Assembly: GCA_964621225.1 (NCBI GenBank)
Contig: CAZULK010000172.1
Coordinates: 1-5,533, forward strand
From: CAYNUJ01 sp964621225
GTDB lineage: Bacteria > Bacteroidota > Ignavibacteria > Ignavibacteriales > Melioribacteraceae
Direction: 5' to 3'
Length of the DNA: 5,533 nucleotides
The notes under the pieces were generated by a model, which saw nothing but the letters and a program-made list of their open reading frames with translations, was not told where the DNA came from and did no database searches. Below are positions 1 through 5,533 of the stretch, in pieces (the stretch's first letter is position 1; the number at the start of each line of letters is the position of its first letter). The position numbers and the translations under genes are program-made.

Positions 1-231
1 GTAATAAATATTGGTCAAGGTGGTCCCATGTTAAATCCTGGAGATACTATTAATGTCCAATTTGCCTTTACTTTATCAGAAACAACGGAAAAATTATTTC
101 CAAATCTTAAGATAAGAATGCCTGGATTAAATATAGGCTCCAAATTCGAGGCTAATACTAAATTAATTTGGGAAGGGAAACAGCAGAGTAGTTCAAAATA
201 TCGAGTTCAAATGTATTATAAACTAAAATAA
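1..231 (+). CDS. C-terminal part of an unrecognised beta-rich protein (5' truncated by window edge)
   Basis: The frame is open from the first base to a TAA at 229-231, giving 76 visible residues. I do not recognise a family. The visible part alternates polar and hydrophobic residues (for example INVQFAFTL and YRVQMYYKLK) with Gly/Pro turns, which suggests a small beta-sandwich or an extracytoplasmic domain end. An ATG at 28 is preceded by AAGGTGG at 17-23, which could pass for a ribosome binding site and would give a 67-residue protein. However, that product would have no signal peptide and would start in mid-domain, and the reading frame stays open upstream, so I read it as the tail of a longer gene. 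It lies 9 nt before the outer-membrane protein gene, and the AGGAG site of that gene begins on the last base of this stop codon. The two are therefore probably co-transcribed. Function unknown. Confidence 0.6.
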   Translation, partial: VINIGQGGPMLNPGDTINVQFAFTLSETTEKLFPNLKIRMPGLNIGSKFEANTKLIWEGKQQSSSKYRVQMYYKLK

Positions 232-235
232 GGAG
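231..235 (+). promoter_or_regulatory. Ribosome binding site of the outer-membrane beta-barrel gene
   Basis: AGGAG lies 5 nt before the ATG at 241 and shares its first base with the upstream TAA stop. It fixes the start of the beta-barrel gene and supports translational coupling with the preceding frame. Confidence 0.75.
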
Positions 236-240
236 ATAAT

Positions 241-894
241 ATGTTTAAAAGAATATACATACTAGTAATGATCTTAACTGTCGCATCAACTTTATTTGCA
301 CAGTCTGATTACAGTCTGAAATTCTCGGGAAATATGAATATTCCTTCAAGCAATTTCGGCGACCTATATCAAAACGGATATGGAGGTGAAGTTGCATTTT
401 TTTATAATTCATCAGATTCATGGGATTTTGGACTGGGTCTTGGTTATTCCAAATGGCAGTTTGATAATAACTATTTGAATAATTTATTGAGCGGCACAGG
501 TATAACAGCTGCTGCTGATATGCCATATAGTATTTTCAGCATTATGGCCGAAGCTGATTATTTTTTAACTAACGGTAAGTTTCGTCCTTATTTGATGGTT
601 GCTACCGGTATCCATTTTGCTAAGGTTGAAGCAAATTCAGTTACTGTTGCAGGTATAACGTTTGATTTATTGGATGCGGAAAACGAGAGTGTTTTAGGAT
701 ACAAATTTGGAGCAGGGATACTATATAATATATCAAATTCAATGGGTATTGATCTTCAGGCTTCTTATGCAGGAAATGCTCTCGAGTTCTCACAATCGAC
801 TTCATCCAGTACAGGAACCACTACTTCCACAAATTCCAGTAACAGCACTACCCTTTATCTCTCCATTGGAGCGGGTATTCGCTTAAATTTTTAA
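241..894 (+). CDS. Small outer-membrane beta-barrel protein with signal peptide
   Basis: The 217-residue product starts with a signal peptide: a basic start (MFKR), a hydrophobic core at about residues 5-18, and a likely signal peptidase I site after LFA at residue 20, leaving Gln21 first. The mature part is a series of amphipathic strands with Gly- and aromatic-rich hairpins (about 24-34, 48-58, 61-73, 95-108, 114-128, 152-165, 168-178 and 204-217). This pattern fits an eight-stranded OmpA/OmpX-like barrel (outer membrane beta-barrel domain families such as PF13505). It ends in GAGIRLNF; a terminal Phe with alternating hydrophobics is the usual signal recognised by the BAM assembly machinery. 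A Ser/Thr-rich stretch at 184-204 lies between the last two strands, either a surface loop or a turn. It sits downstream of a partial frame and is followed by a strong terminator. The fold is well supported; the role (structural, adhesion or small-molecule passage) cannot be told. Confidence 0.85.
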   Translation: MFKRIYILVMILTVASTLFAQSDYSLKFSGNMNIPSSNFGDLYQNGYGGEVAFFYNSSDSWDFGLGLGYSKWQFDNNYLNNLLSGTGITAAADMPYSIFSIMAEADYFLTNGKFRPYLMVATGIHFAKVEANSVTVAGITFDLLDAENESVLGYKFGAGILYNISNSMGIDLQASYAGNALEFSQSTSSSTGTTTSTNSSNSTTLYLSIGAGIRLNF

Positions 895-918
895 GTTATC
901 ACACATTCCCTTTCTAAA

Positions 919-948
919 TAAAAAGCCGGACAATCGCCCGGCTTTTTA
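919..948. terminator. Bidirectional intrinsic terminator between convergent genes
   Basis: An 11-bp perfect stem pairs 919-929 with 938-948 around an 8-nt loop. Its core is GCCGG/CCGGC flanked by A and T runs, so a U-tract follows the GC stem on either strand. It lies 24 nt after the stop of the plus-strand barrel gene and 2 nt beyond the stop of the minus-strand aminotransferase, so it should end both transcripts. Confidence 0.88.
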
Positions 949-950
949 AT

Positions 951-2165
951 TTATTCGAATATTTCATTCAACGATTTTTTAATTATATCAATCGCTTCGC
1001 GGAGTTGTTCTTCGTTAATAACCAATGGAGGAGCAAAGCGAATAATGTGTTGATGAGTCGGTTTGGCGAGCAATCCGTTTTCTGCCATTTTCACGCAAAC
1101 ATCCCATGCTTCTTTGCCGTTGGTAGGTTTAATTACTATTGCATTGAGCAATCCTTTTCCTCTAACCAACTCAACCATAGGATGATTGAATGATTCCATT
1201 TCTTCGCGGAAAATTTTTCCGAGTTTCTCGGCATTTTCGGCAAGTTTTTCTTCTTTAATTACTGTCAATGCAGCAACTGCAACACGGCAAGCCAAAGGAT
1301 TACCGCCGAAAGTAGAACCGTGTTCTCCCGGTTTAATTACCAGCATAATATCGTCGTCTGCCAATACTGCAGAAACCGGCAACACACCACCGGAAAGAGC
1401 TTTACCGAGAATTAAAATATCGGGTCTCACACCTTCGTGATCGCAAGCCAATAGTTTACCGGTTCTTGCAATTCCGGTTTGAACCTCGTCAGCAATAAAG
1501 AGCACATTCTTGGATTTACAAAGATCATAAGCTTTCTTCAAGTATCCGTCATCTGGTACATAAACACCGGCTTCGCCTTGAATTGGCTCAACCAAAAATC
1601 CTACAACATTGGGATCTTCCAATGCTTTTTCCAATGCGGGAATGTCGTTGTAAGGAACTACTTCAAATCCCGGAGTATAAGGCCCAAACCCTTTATATGA
1701 ATCGGGATCGGTTGACATTGAAATAATAGTTATTGTTCTTCCGTGGAAGTTGCCTTCGCAAACAATAATTTTTGCTTGATTTTCCGGCACACCTTTCACG
1801 TCGTATCCCCAGCGGCGGGCTAATTTAAGAGCCGTTTCATCGGCTTCGGCACCGGAGTTCATCGGCAAAACTTTGTCGTATCCGAAATATTCAGTGATGA
1901 ATTTTTCGTATGGTCCTAATTGATCATTATAAAATGCTCTTGAAGTTAAAGTTAAATTTTCTGCTTGTTCTTTTAACGCACCTACAATTTTAGGATGACA
2001 ATGACCTTGATTTACCGCGGAATAAGCCGACAGAAAATCGAAGTATTTTTTCCCTTCCACATCCCAAACAAACGGACCTTCTCCTTTGGAAAGCACAACC
2101 GGAAGCGGATGATAATTGTGCGCTCCGTAACGGTCCTCCAATGCAATATAATCGCGTGAAGTCAT
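951..2165 (-). CDS. rocD: Ornithine aminotransferase (ornithine--oxo-acid transaminase, EC 2.6.1.13)
   Basis: This PLP enzyme moves the delta-amino group of ornithine to 2-oxoglutarate, giving glutamate semialdehyde (which cyclises to pyrroline-5-carboxylate) and glutamate. It is cytosolic and connects arginine/ornithine breakdown with proline and glutamate. The 404 residues cover the whole fold-type I, class III aminotransferase. Catalytic residues match human OAT as I remember its numbering, with a constant offset of 37: Tyr18 and Tyr48 (substrate pocket), Phe140 and Arg143 (cofactor ring stacking and substrate carboxylate), Glu198 and Arg376 (the gating pair typical of OAT), Asp226 (pyridine nitrogen), Lys255 in LGKALSGG (Schiff base) and Thr285 (phosphate). 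Tyr18 and the Glu198/Arg376 pair argue for OAT over acetylornithine or GABA transaminase. AGGGAGA at 2171-2177 sits 5 nt before the ATG and supports the start. No co-directional neighbour is close, so it is probably transcribed alone, from the 2166-2360 region to the hairpin at 919-948. Confidence 0.95.
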   Translation of the reverse strand: MTSRDYIALEDRYGAHNYHPLPVVLSKGEGPFVWDVEGKKYFDFLSAYSAVNQGHCHPKIVGALKEQAENLTLTSRAFYNDQLGPYEKFITEYFGYDKVLPMNSGAEADETALKLARRWGYDVKGVPENQAKIIVCEGNFHGRTITIISMSTDPDSYKGFGPYTPGFEVVPYNDIPALEKALEDPNVVGFLVEPIQGEAGVYVPDDGYLKKAYDLCKSKNVLFIADEVQTGIARTGKLLACDHEGVRPDILILGKALSGGVLPVSAVLADDDIMLVIKPGEHGSTFGGNPLACRVAVAALTVIKEEKLAENAEKLGKIFREEMESFNHPMVELVRGKGLLNAIVIKPTNGKEAWDVCVKMAENGLLAKPTHQHIIRFAPPLVINEEQLREAIDIIKKSLNEIFE

Positions 2166-2170
2166 ACGTA

Positions 2171-2177
2171 TCTCCCT
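2171..2177 (-). promoter_or_regulatory. Ribosome binding site of the ornithine aminotransferase gene
   Basis: Read on the minus strand, AGGGAGA lies 5 nt before the ATG (2165-2163). It is a strong Shine-Dalgarno match and decides the start codon. Confidence 0.8.
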
Positions 2178-2226
2178 ATTAATTTAGTTAAATCGAGTAT
2201 GCTAATGTAATATTTTAACATTTCAG

Positions 2227-2257
2227 TTCCGAAAAATTTTTATTCAATTTTACGGAA
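2227..2257. promoter_or_regulatory. Imperfect palindrome, possible operator
   Basis: TTCCGAAAAAT (2227-2237) and ATTTTACGGAA (2247-2257) form 11-bp arms with a single mismatch around a 9-nt centre. The site lies 61 nt upstream of the aminotransferase start and about 100 nt upstream of the YjbQ-family start, in the only divergent intergenic region of the window. It has no T-tract on either side that would make it a terminator, and it faces no gene end. A binding site for a dimeric regulator is the likeliest reading, but a chance AT-rich palindrome is possible. Confidence 0.35.
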
Positions 2258-2320
2258 ATTTATCCCGTTTATTATTTGATACTGATGAATCACCATACAT
2301 GATTCCTCAAATTATTTTAG

Positions 2321-2328
2321 TAACTTTG
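2321..2328 (+). promoter_or_regulatory. Possible Bacteroidota-type -7 promoter box for the yjbQ-LOG operon
   Basis: TAACTTTG matches the TAnnTTTG -7 consensus known in Bacteroidota. It would place transcription start near 2334, giving a leader of about 27 nt before the ATG at 2361. No convincing TTTG -33 box is found about 20 nt upstream, so this is only a half match. Confidence 0.25.
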
Positions 2329-2360
2329 GAACAATTGAATAGGAATTATTTGGTGATACA

Positions 2361-2780
2361 ATGGATGTAAAAACATTCTCTTTCGATTTGCGAACAAACC
2401 CCGGAACAGATATAATTGACATTACTCCCCGAGTGGAGGAAATATTGCAAGAATCTGAATTTACGGAAGGAAATGCATTAATATTTGCACCCGGATCCAC
2501 AGCCGGAATTACCACTATTGAATACGAACCCGGATTATTAAAAGATTATCCGGCATTCTTTGAAAGAATAATTCCTTCCAATCAAAGATATAACCACGAT
2601 GATACATGGCACGACGGCAACGGACATTCGCATGTGCGTGCTTCACTACAGGGAAGTTCTTTTACGGTTCCCTTTTCCGGGAAAAGACTTCTACTCGGAA
2701 CATGGCAACAAATCATTCTGGTTGATTTCGATAACAAGACAAGATCGAGAAAAGTAATAGTTCAATTAATGGGAAAATAA
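2361..2780 (+). CDS. yjbQ: YjbQ/UPF0047 family protein (COG0432)
   Basis: The 139-residue product has the usual full length of this single-domain, cytosolic, trimer-forming family (PF01894). Recognisable blocks are PGSTAGITTIE (44-54), the acidic/His loop with W83-H84-D85-G86-N87-G88-H89-S90-H91, the following RASLQGSS (93-100), TVP (102-104), and GTWQQIILVDFD (113-124) with a C-terminal RKVIVQLMG strand. The E. coli member has been reported to give weak thiamine-phosphate synthase activity, hence the 'secondary thiamine-phosphate synthase' label, but the physiological role is not settled. The His of the usual HTSA/HTTA motif is replaced here by Gly45 (PGSTAG), as in one branch of the family. 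A weak GGTGA (2352-2356) lies 4 nt before the start. The downstream LOG-family gene begins 10 nt after the stop, so the two form an operon. Family is confident; function is open. Confidence 0.88.
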   Translation: MDVKTFSFDLRTNPGTDIIDITPRVEEILQESEFTEGNALIFAPGSTAGITTIEYEPGLLKDYPAFFERIIPSNQRYNHDDTWHDGNGHSHVRASLQGSSFTVPFSGKRLLLGTWQQIILVDFDNKTRSRKVIVQLMGK

Positions 2781-2784
2781 AGGA
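2779..2784 (+). promoter_or_regulatory. Ribosome binding site of the LOG-family gene
   Basis: AAAGGA overlaps the TAA stop of the preceding gene and lies 6 nt before the ATG at 2791. This decides the start and suggests coupled translation of the pair. Confidence 0.65.
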
Positions 2785-2790
2785 TTCAAT

Positions 2791-3318
2791 ATGAAAATAG
2801 TTACTGTCTTCGGCAGCGCACTTCCCTTTCCGGGTGATGAAGAATATGAAACAGCATATCAACTAGGCAAATACCTAGGTGAAAAGGGGTTCGGTGTTTG
2901 TACAGGGGGTTATCAAGGAATAATGGAAGCAGTCAATAAAGGGAATAAAGAAGCAGGCGGTCATTCAATCGGGATAATTGTCGATCTGTTCAACCGCCAA
3001 CCGAATCCGTTTTTAGACGAATTGATTGAAGAACATACGTTGTTCAACAGAATAAACAGTTTGATTGAAAAAGGAGATGCATTCATTGCTTTAAGAGGCG
3101 GAACGGGGACATTTTTGGAAATTGTTACTGTTTGGGAATTATTCAACAAAGACCTTGCACCGGTTCGGCCAATTGCTTTGCATGGTTCCATGTGGAAATC
3201 GATGGTAGACGATATGCATAAAAGATTGGAATACGAAAAGAGACCTACGAATATCGTTCACCAATTCGATGATATAATTGAGTGTGCAGACTACGTTATA
3301 TCAAAATTGAAAGATTGA
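2791..3318 (+). CDS. LOG-family Rossmann-fold nucleotide-binding protein (TIGR00725/TIGR00730-like)
   Basis: The 175-residue product has the compact Rossmann fold of the SLOG/LOG superfamily. Visible blocks are the first strand and loop VTVFGSA (4-10), CTGGYQGIMEAVNKG (37-51), KEAGGHSIGI (53-62), FNRINSL (85-91) and RGGTGTFLE (102-110), the last matching the family signature PGGxGTxxE. Classical LOG proteins remove ribose 5'-phosphate from cytokinin or adenine nucleotides. Here the Pro before GGTGT is Arg102, and the usual MHxRK helix start is FNRIN, keeping Arg87 but not the adjacent Lys. The Gly pair and the terminal Glu110 are kept, so nucleotide or sugar-phosphate binding is likely, while activity as a cytokinin-type phosphoribohydrolase is uncertain. 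It follows the YjbQ-family gene by 10 nt. Its stop is only 8 nt from the stop of the convergent TrkH gene, with no strong terminator between them. The older label 'lysine decarboxylase-like' would be misleading. Confidence 0.82.
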   Translation: MKIVTVFGSALPFPGDEEYETAYQLGKYLGEKGFGVCTGGYQGIMEAVNKGNKEAGGHSIGIIVDLFNRQPNPFLDELIEEHTLFNRINSLIEKGDAFIALRGGTGTFLEIVTVWELFNKDLAPVRPIALHGSMWKSMVDDMHKRLEYEKRPTNIVHQFDDIIECADYVISKLKD

Positions 3319-3326
3319 TATATTGC

Positions 3327-4784
3327 TTAATAAGCTACGCTTCTCTTCCATTGCTTTGGATTGAAGAAGATAAAAATAGAATAGATTTCGACGCGTCCTA
3401 GTAACATTGCCAATGATAAAAGCCATTTTACTCCGTCGGGAAGATGACCGTAATTAGCAACCGAACCTACAGTTCCAAGTCCCGGACCCACATTCCCCAT
3501 TGCGGCAATTGTACCGGAAAATGCAGTTAACAAATCGACGCCAAAAGCAGTAATTGCCGTAGTAATGACGAATGCAACTGTAAGATAAATCGCAATGAAT
3601 AAAACACCTTTGTTCACCATATCGTCGGAAACAGTATTATTATCGAGTCGCACTTGAAATACGGCATTCGGGTGCATTAGTGATTTTAATTGTCTGCGGA
3701 ATGCTTTCCACAGTATAACAACTCTGTCGACTTTAATTCCACCCGAAGTTGATCCCGCACAAGCGCATTGTAAAGTGAAGTAAATCAGTATCATCTTGGA
3801 AAGGAAAGGCCAAACTGCTGAATCGGCAGTTGCAAAACCGGTTGAGGTTCCAACCGATAAAATTTGGAATGAAGAATAGCGAAGCGCTTGCCAAAAAGAA
3901 TCGTAATTTTTTCCCCAGGTATCGTAAGCTGCAACGAAGGATAAAATAACATTCGCCAAAACATAATAGCGCACGATAGTACTCTTCCAAAATTCTTTCC
4001 ATTTACCGGTTGCAGCGCCATAAAGTAAAGCAAAATGAATACCGGAAAGGAGCATAAAAATCATTATAACAATTTCAATACCAACAGAATCGTAATAGGC
4101 AACACTTGCATTTTTAGGAGAGAATCCACCCGTAGCAATTGTAGCAAATGAATGTGTGACAGCATCGAACAAATTCATTCCGAACAGCATTAACAAAACA
4201 GTTTCTGCCAAAGTCAATCCGAAATAAACACCGGCAATAATTTGAATTGCCTTACTTGCTCTGTGTCTGAAGTTTTCCGCAGCCATCGAAGAAACTTCGC
4301 TCCGGAAAAGAACCATTTCTGCAATTCCTAAAAATGGGAGCACCGCAAGTACAAATATTATTATACCAATTCCACCGATCCAATGTGTGGAAGCTCTCCA
4401 AAACAATAATCCCATCGGTACGGCTTCAATATCGGAAAGAATTGTTGCACCCGTTGTTGTAAAACCGGAAACGCTTTCGAACCATGCATTCGAAAATGAA
4501 AAAACTCCACCTCCCCAAAGAACATAAGGCAAAGTACCAACCAGACAGGATAGAATCCAACTCAATACAACAATAAGTAAGCCTTCTTTGTTTGTTATCT
4601 TTTCTGCTTGAGGAACGAAAATAAGCGGGAATATTCCAACCAAAGCGGTTACCAATCCACTGTAGAAAAGAGGTATCATTCCCCCATCCGAATTGAACGC
4701 AGAGATGATTCCCGAAATAATCATAAAGATTGAATTTAGGATTAAAGAAAAAGAGATATAACGAATTACAACATGAAACCGCAT
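3327..4784 (-). CDS. trkH: TrkH-type potassium uptake channel subunit
   Basis: This inner-membrane K+ translocating subunit of Trk/Ktr systems has 485 residues, the length of E. coli TrkH. It shows the four-fold repeat with selectivity-filter loops GFTTTGAT (107-114), ATIATGGFS (214-222), VGTSTGFAT (311-319) and MGNVGPGLG (429-437); each keeps the central Gly, as expected for K+ selectivity. The Gly/Ser-rich stretch AGSTSGGIK (343-351) is the intramembrane gate loop of repeat 3. HPNAVFQVRL (371-380) is the conserved cytosolic segment that usually contacts the TrkA/KtrA (RCK) ring, and Arg464 in LLGRVEIY is the conserved Arg of the last helix. No trkA is visible, so the regulatory subunit must be encoded elsewhere. 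The start overlaps the stop of the upstream sensor-like gene by one base (TAATG), with GGAAG at 4789-4793 as ribosome binding site, so the two are translationally coupled and probably produced together. Confidence 0.93.
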   Translation of the reverse strand: MRFHVVIRYISFSLILNSIFMIISGIISAFNSDGGMIPLFYSGLVTALVGIFPLIFVPQAEKITNKEGLLIVVLSWILSCLVGTLPYVLWGGGVFSFSNAWFESVSGFTTTGATILSDIEAVPMGLLFWRASTHWIGGIGIIIFVLAVLPFLGIAEMVLFRSEVSSMAAENFRHRASKAIQIIAGVYFGLTLAETVLLMLFGMNLFDAVTHSFATIATGGFSPKNASVAYYDSVGIEIVIMIFMLLSGIHFALLYGAATGKWKEFWKSTIVRYYVLANVILSFVAAYDTWGKNYDSFWQALRYSSFQILSVGTSTGFATADSAVWPFLSKMILIYFTLQCACAGSTSGGIKVDRVVILWKAFRRQLKSLMHPNAVFQVRLDNNTVSDDMVNKGVLFIAIYLTVAFVITTAITAFGVDLLTAFSGTIAAMGNVGPGLGTVGSVANYGHLPDGVKWLLSLAMLLGRVEIYSIFIFFNPKQWKRSVAY

Positions 4785-5533
4785 TATTCTTCCATCGAAG
4801 TATTTATTTCACAAAGAAGTTTAATTGAGTCCTCCAACTCACTCATCTCGTCATTTGTTTCCACTTCTTTAATAAAGGGTGTTTTCTTTTCAATGTAATC
4901 TTTTACTTTCCTCTTCATTTTAATAATAGGCGATACAAAGTAGTAATTAATGAAATAGGTAAAGATAAATGTAAATAACAACCCGGCAAGAACCGCAATA
5001 ATTCCGGGCATTACAGCCCTATTACTTTGTGCCTTTAATTCTTTCGATACTTTATAAATCGCTTCGTCGTTAACGCGTATTATGTTTTTAATATTTCCAC
5101 GAATGAAATTAATATCGTTAAAAATATTCTCGTAGTACCATTTCAGATTACCTTGTCTGGGAGTATCTACAATCGGATGAAGCCATTTTTGTTTGAATGC
5201 GGAATATTTTTCGCTTATTTTTGAGAGGAATTCCTTCTCTTCTTCCATTGTAATATTATTTTTGGCTAGGGAAAGATTCTCCTCAAAAATGGAATCGGCT
5301 TTTTTTAGTCCGGCCCTTCCTTCGTCCCAATTTCCATTTAAAAGCAAAAGTATTGCGTTATTTTCTTCCTCAAGAGAATTGAGCATTTGATTGGAATATT
5401 GTATGCTTTTATAATTGTCATTAAGGAATTGCTGAACCGAGGAACCCATCTGGTTCAATTCGTAAATAGAAACCGCACCGGCAATTGCCAGCATCATTAC
5501 CAATATTAAAAATCCGGATAATATTTTTAGTCT
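4784..5533 (-). CDS. Two-helix membrane sensor ending at HAMP domain, no output domain (5' truncated by window edge)
   Basis: The minus-strand frame is open to the window edge, adding ten residues (RLKILSGFLI) before a TTG at 5503. These belong to the first membrane helix, so the true start is probably a few codons outside the window and neither the TTG nor the nearby ATGs are likely starts. Counting from that TTG: end of TM1 (about 1-14), an alpha-helical extracytoplasmic domain of about 150 residues (15-163) resembling four-helix-bundle sensors of chemoreceptors and histidine kinases, TM2 (about 164-186), and a HAMP domain (about 187-239) with the Pro of SPIIKMK at 192, a linker, and the NDEMSEL element starting its second helix. 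The protein stops at the end of that helix; there is no HisKA, HATPase, methyl-accepting or GGDEF part, and the next bases already encode TrkH. It may signal to TrkH or to a separate partner. The architecture is clear; the function is inferred. Confidence 0.8.
   Translation of the reverse strand, partial: RLKILSGFLILVMMLAIAGAVSIYELNQMGSSVQQFLNDNYKSIQYSNQMLNSLEEENNAILLLLNGNWDEGRAGLKKADSIFEENLSLAKNNITMEEEKEFLSKISEKYSAFKQKWLHPIVDTPRQGNLKWYYENIFNDINFIRGNIKNIIRVNDEAIYKVSKELKAQSNRAVMPGIIAVLAGLLFTFIFTYFINYYFVSPIIKMKRKVKDYIEKKTPFIKEVETNDEMSELEDSIKLLCEINTSMEE
4789..4793 (-). promoter_or_regulatory. Ribosome binding site of trkH inside the sensor gene
   Basis: On the minus strand GGAAG lies 4 nt before the trkH ATG (4784-4782), within the last codons of the upstream gene. 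Together with the TAATG overlap it supports coupled translation. Confidence 0.6.

Noticed and set aside
245..526. Minus-strand open frame of 93 codons opposite the outer-membrane protein gene
   Set aside because: Its product has no recognisable motif, and the plus-strand frame there has a signal peptide, barrel strands and a ribosome binding site.
1186..1440. Plus-strand open frame of 84 codons opposite the ornithine aminotransferase gene (others at 1005-1193 and 1479-1700)
   Set aside because: These lie fully inside a well-conserved enzyme gene on the other strand, and I see no domain in them; they are reading-frame shadows.
951..2165. Acetylornithine or GABA aminotransferase as an alternative call
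   Set aside because: The Tyr18, Glu198 and Arg376 positions and the unbroken alignment offset to human ornithine aminotransferase favour the delta-transaminase.
2276..2301. Sigma70-like -35 TTGATA followed by a possible -10 near TACATG
   Set aside because: The -10 match is poor (three of six), and the AT-rich background makes such matches common.
2312..2515. Minus-strand open frame of 67 codons over the start of the YjbQ-family gene
   Set aside because: It is antisense to conserved YjbQ motifs, has no ribosome binding site that I can see and no recognisable product.
3733..4033. Two overlapping minus-strand frames inside trkH in shifted phase
   Set aside because: The TrkH frame is continuous through this part with two intact filter loops around it, so there is no frameshift and no separate gene.
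5495..5503. TTG or nearby ATG codons as the start of the sensor gene
   Set aside because: The frame continues upstream to the window edge with hydrophobic residues that complete the first membrane helix, so the real start is most likely outside the window.

Overview
This window is an AT-rich stretch of ordinary-looking bacterial chromosome, densely coded on both strands. The organism is probably Gram-negative and most plausibly belongs to the Bacteroidota/Ignavibacteriota (FCB) side of the tree. That is inferred from a small outer-membrane beta-barrel ending in Phe, a Bacteroidota-like ornithine aminotransferase, a sensor of a type I associate with that group, and the general codon and AT character. 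Clear Shine-Dalgarno sequences precede most starts, which fits Ignavibacteria-like lineages better than classical Bacteroidia. No mobile element, CRISPR array, tRNA or rRNA was seen.

Layout, left to right. (1) Positions 1-894, plus strand: the 3' end of an unrecognised beta-rich protein, followed 9 nt later by a small outer-membrane beta-barrel protein. A strong hairpin at 919-948 ends this unit and also serves the convergent gene. (2) Positions 951-2165, minus strand: a complete, catalytically intact ornithine aminotransferase, apparently a single-gene unit. (3) Positions 2166-2360: a divergent intergenic region with an operator-like imperfect palindrome and a possible Bacteroidota-type -7 box. 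(4) Positions 2361-3318, plus strand: a two-gene operon encoding a YjbQ/UPF0047 family protein and a divergent LOG-family Rossmann protein. (5) Positions 3327-5533, minus strand: a sensor-like membrane protein that stops at the end of its HAMP domain, overlapping by one base (TAATG) with a TrkH-type potassium channel subunit. The 5' end of the sensor gene lies just outside the window.

The ornithine aminotransferase links ornithine/arginine catabolism to glutamate and proline, and TrkH imports K+ across the inner membrane. The YjbQ-LOG pair probably works on small phosphorylated metabolites, but its substrate cannot be told from sequence. The most unusual element is the HAMP-terminated sensor with no output domain, translationally coupled to TrkH. 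It has the input and signal-converting parts of a histidine kinase or chemoreceptor, so it may act on the K+ channel itself or on a separately encoded partner.
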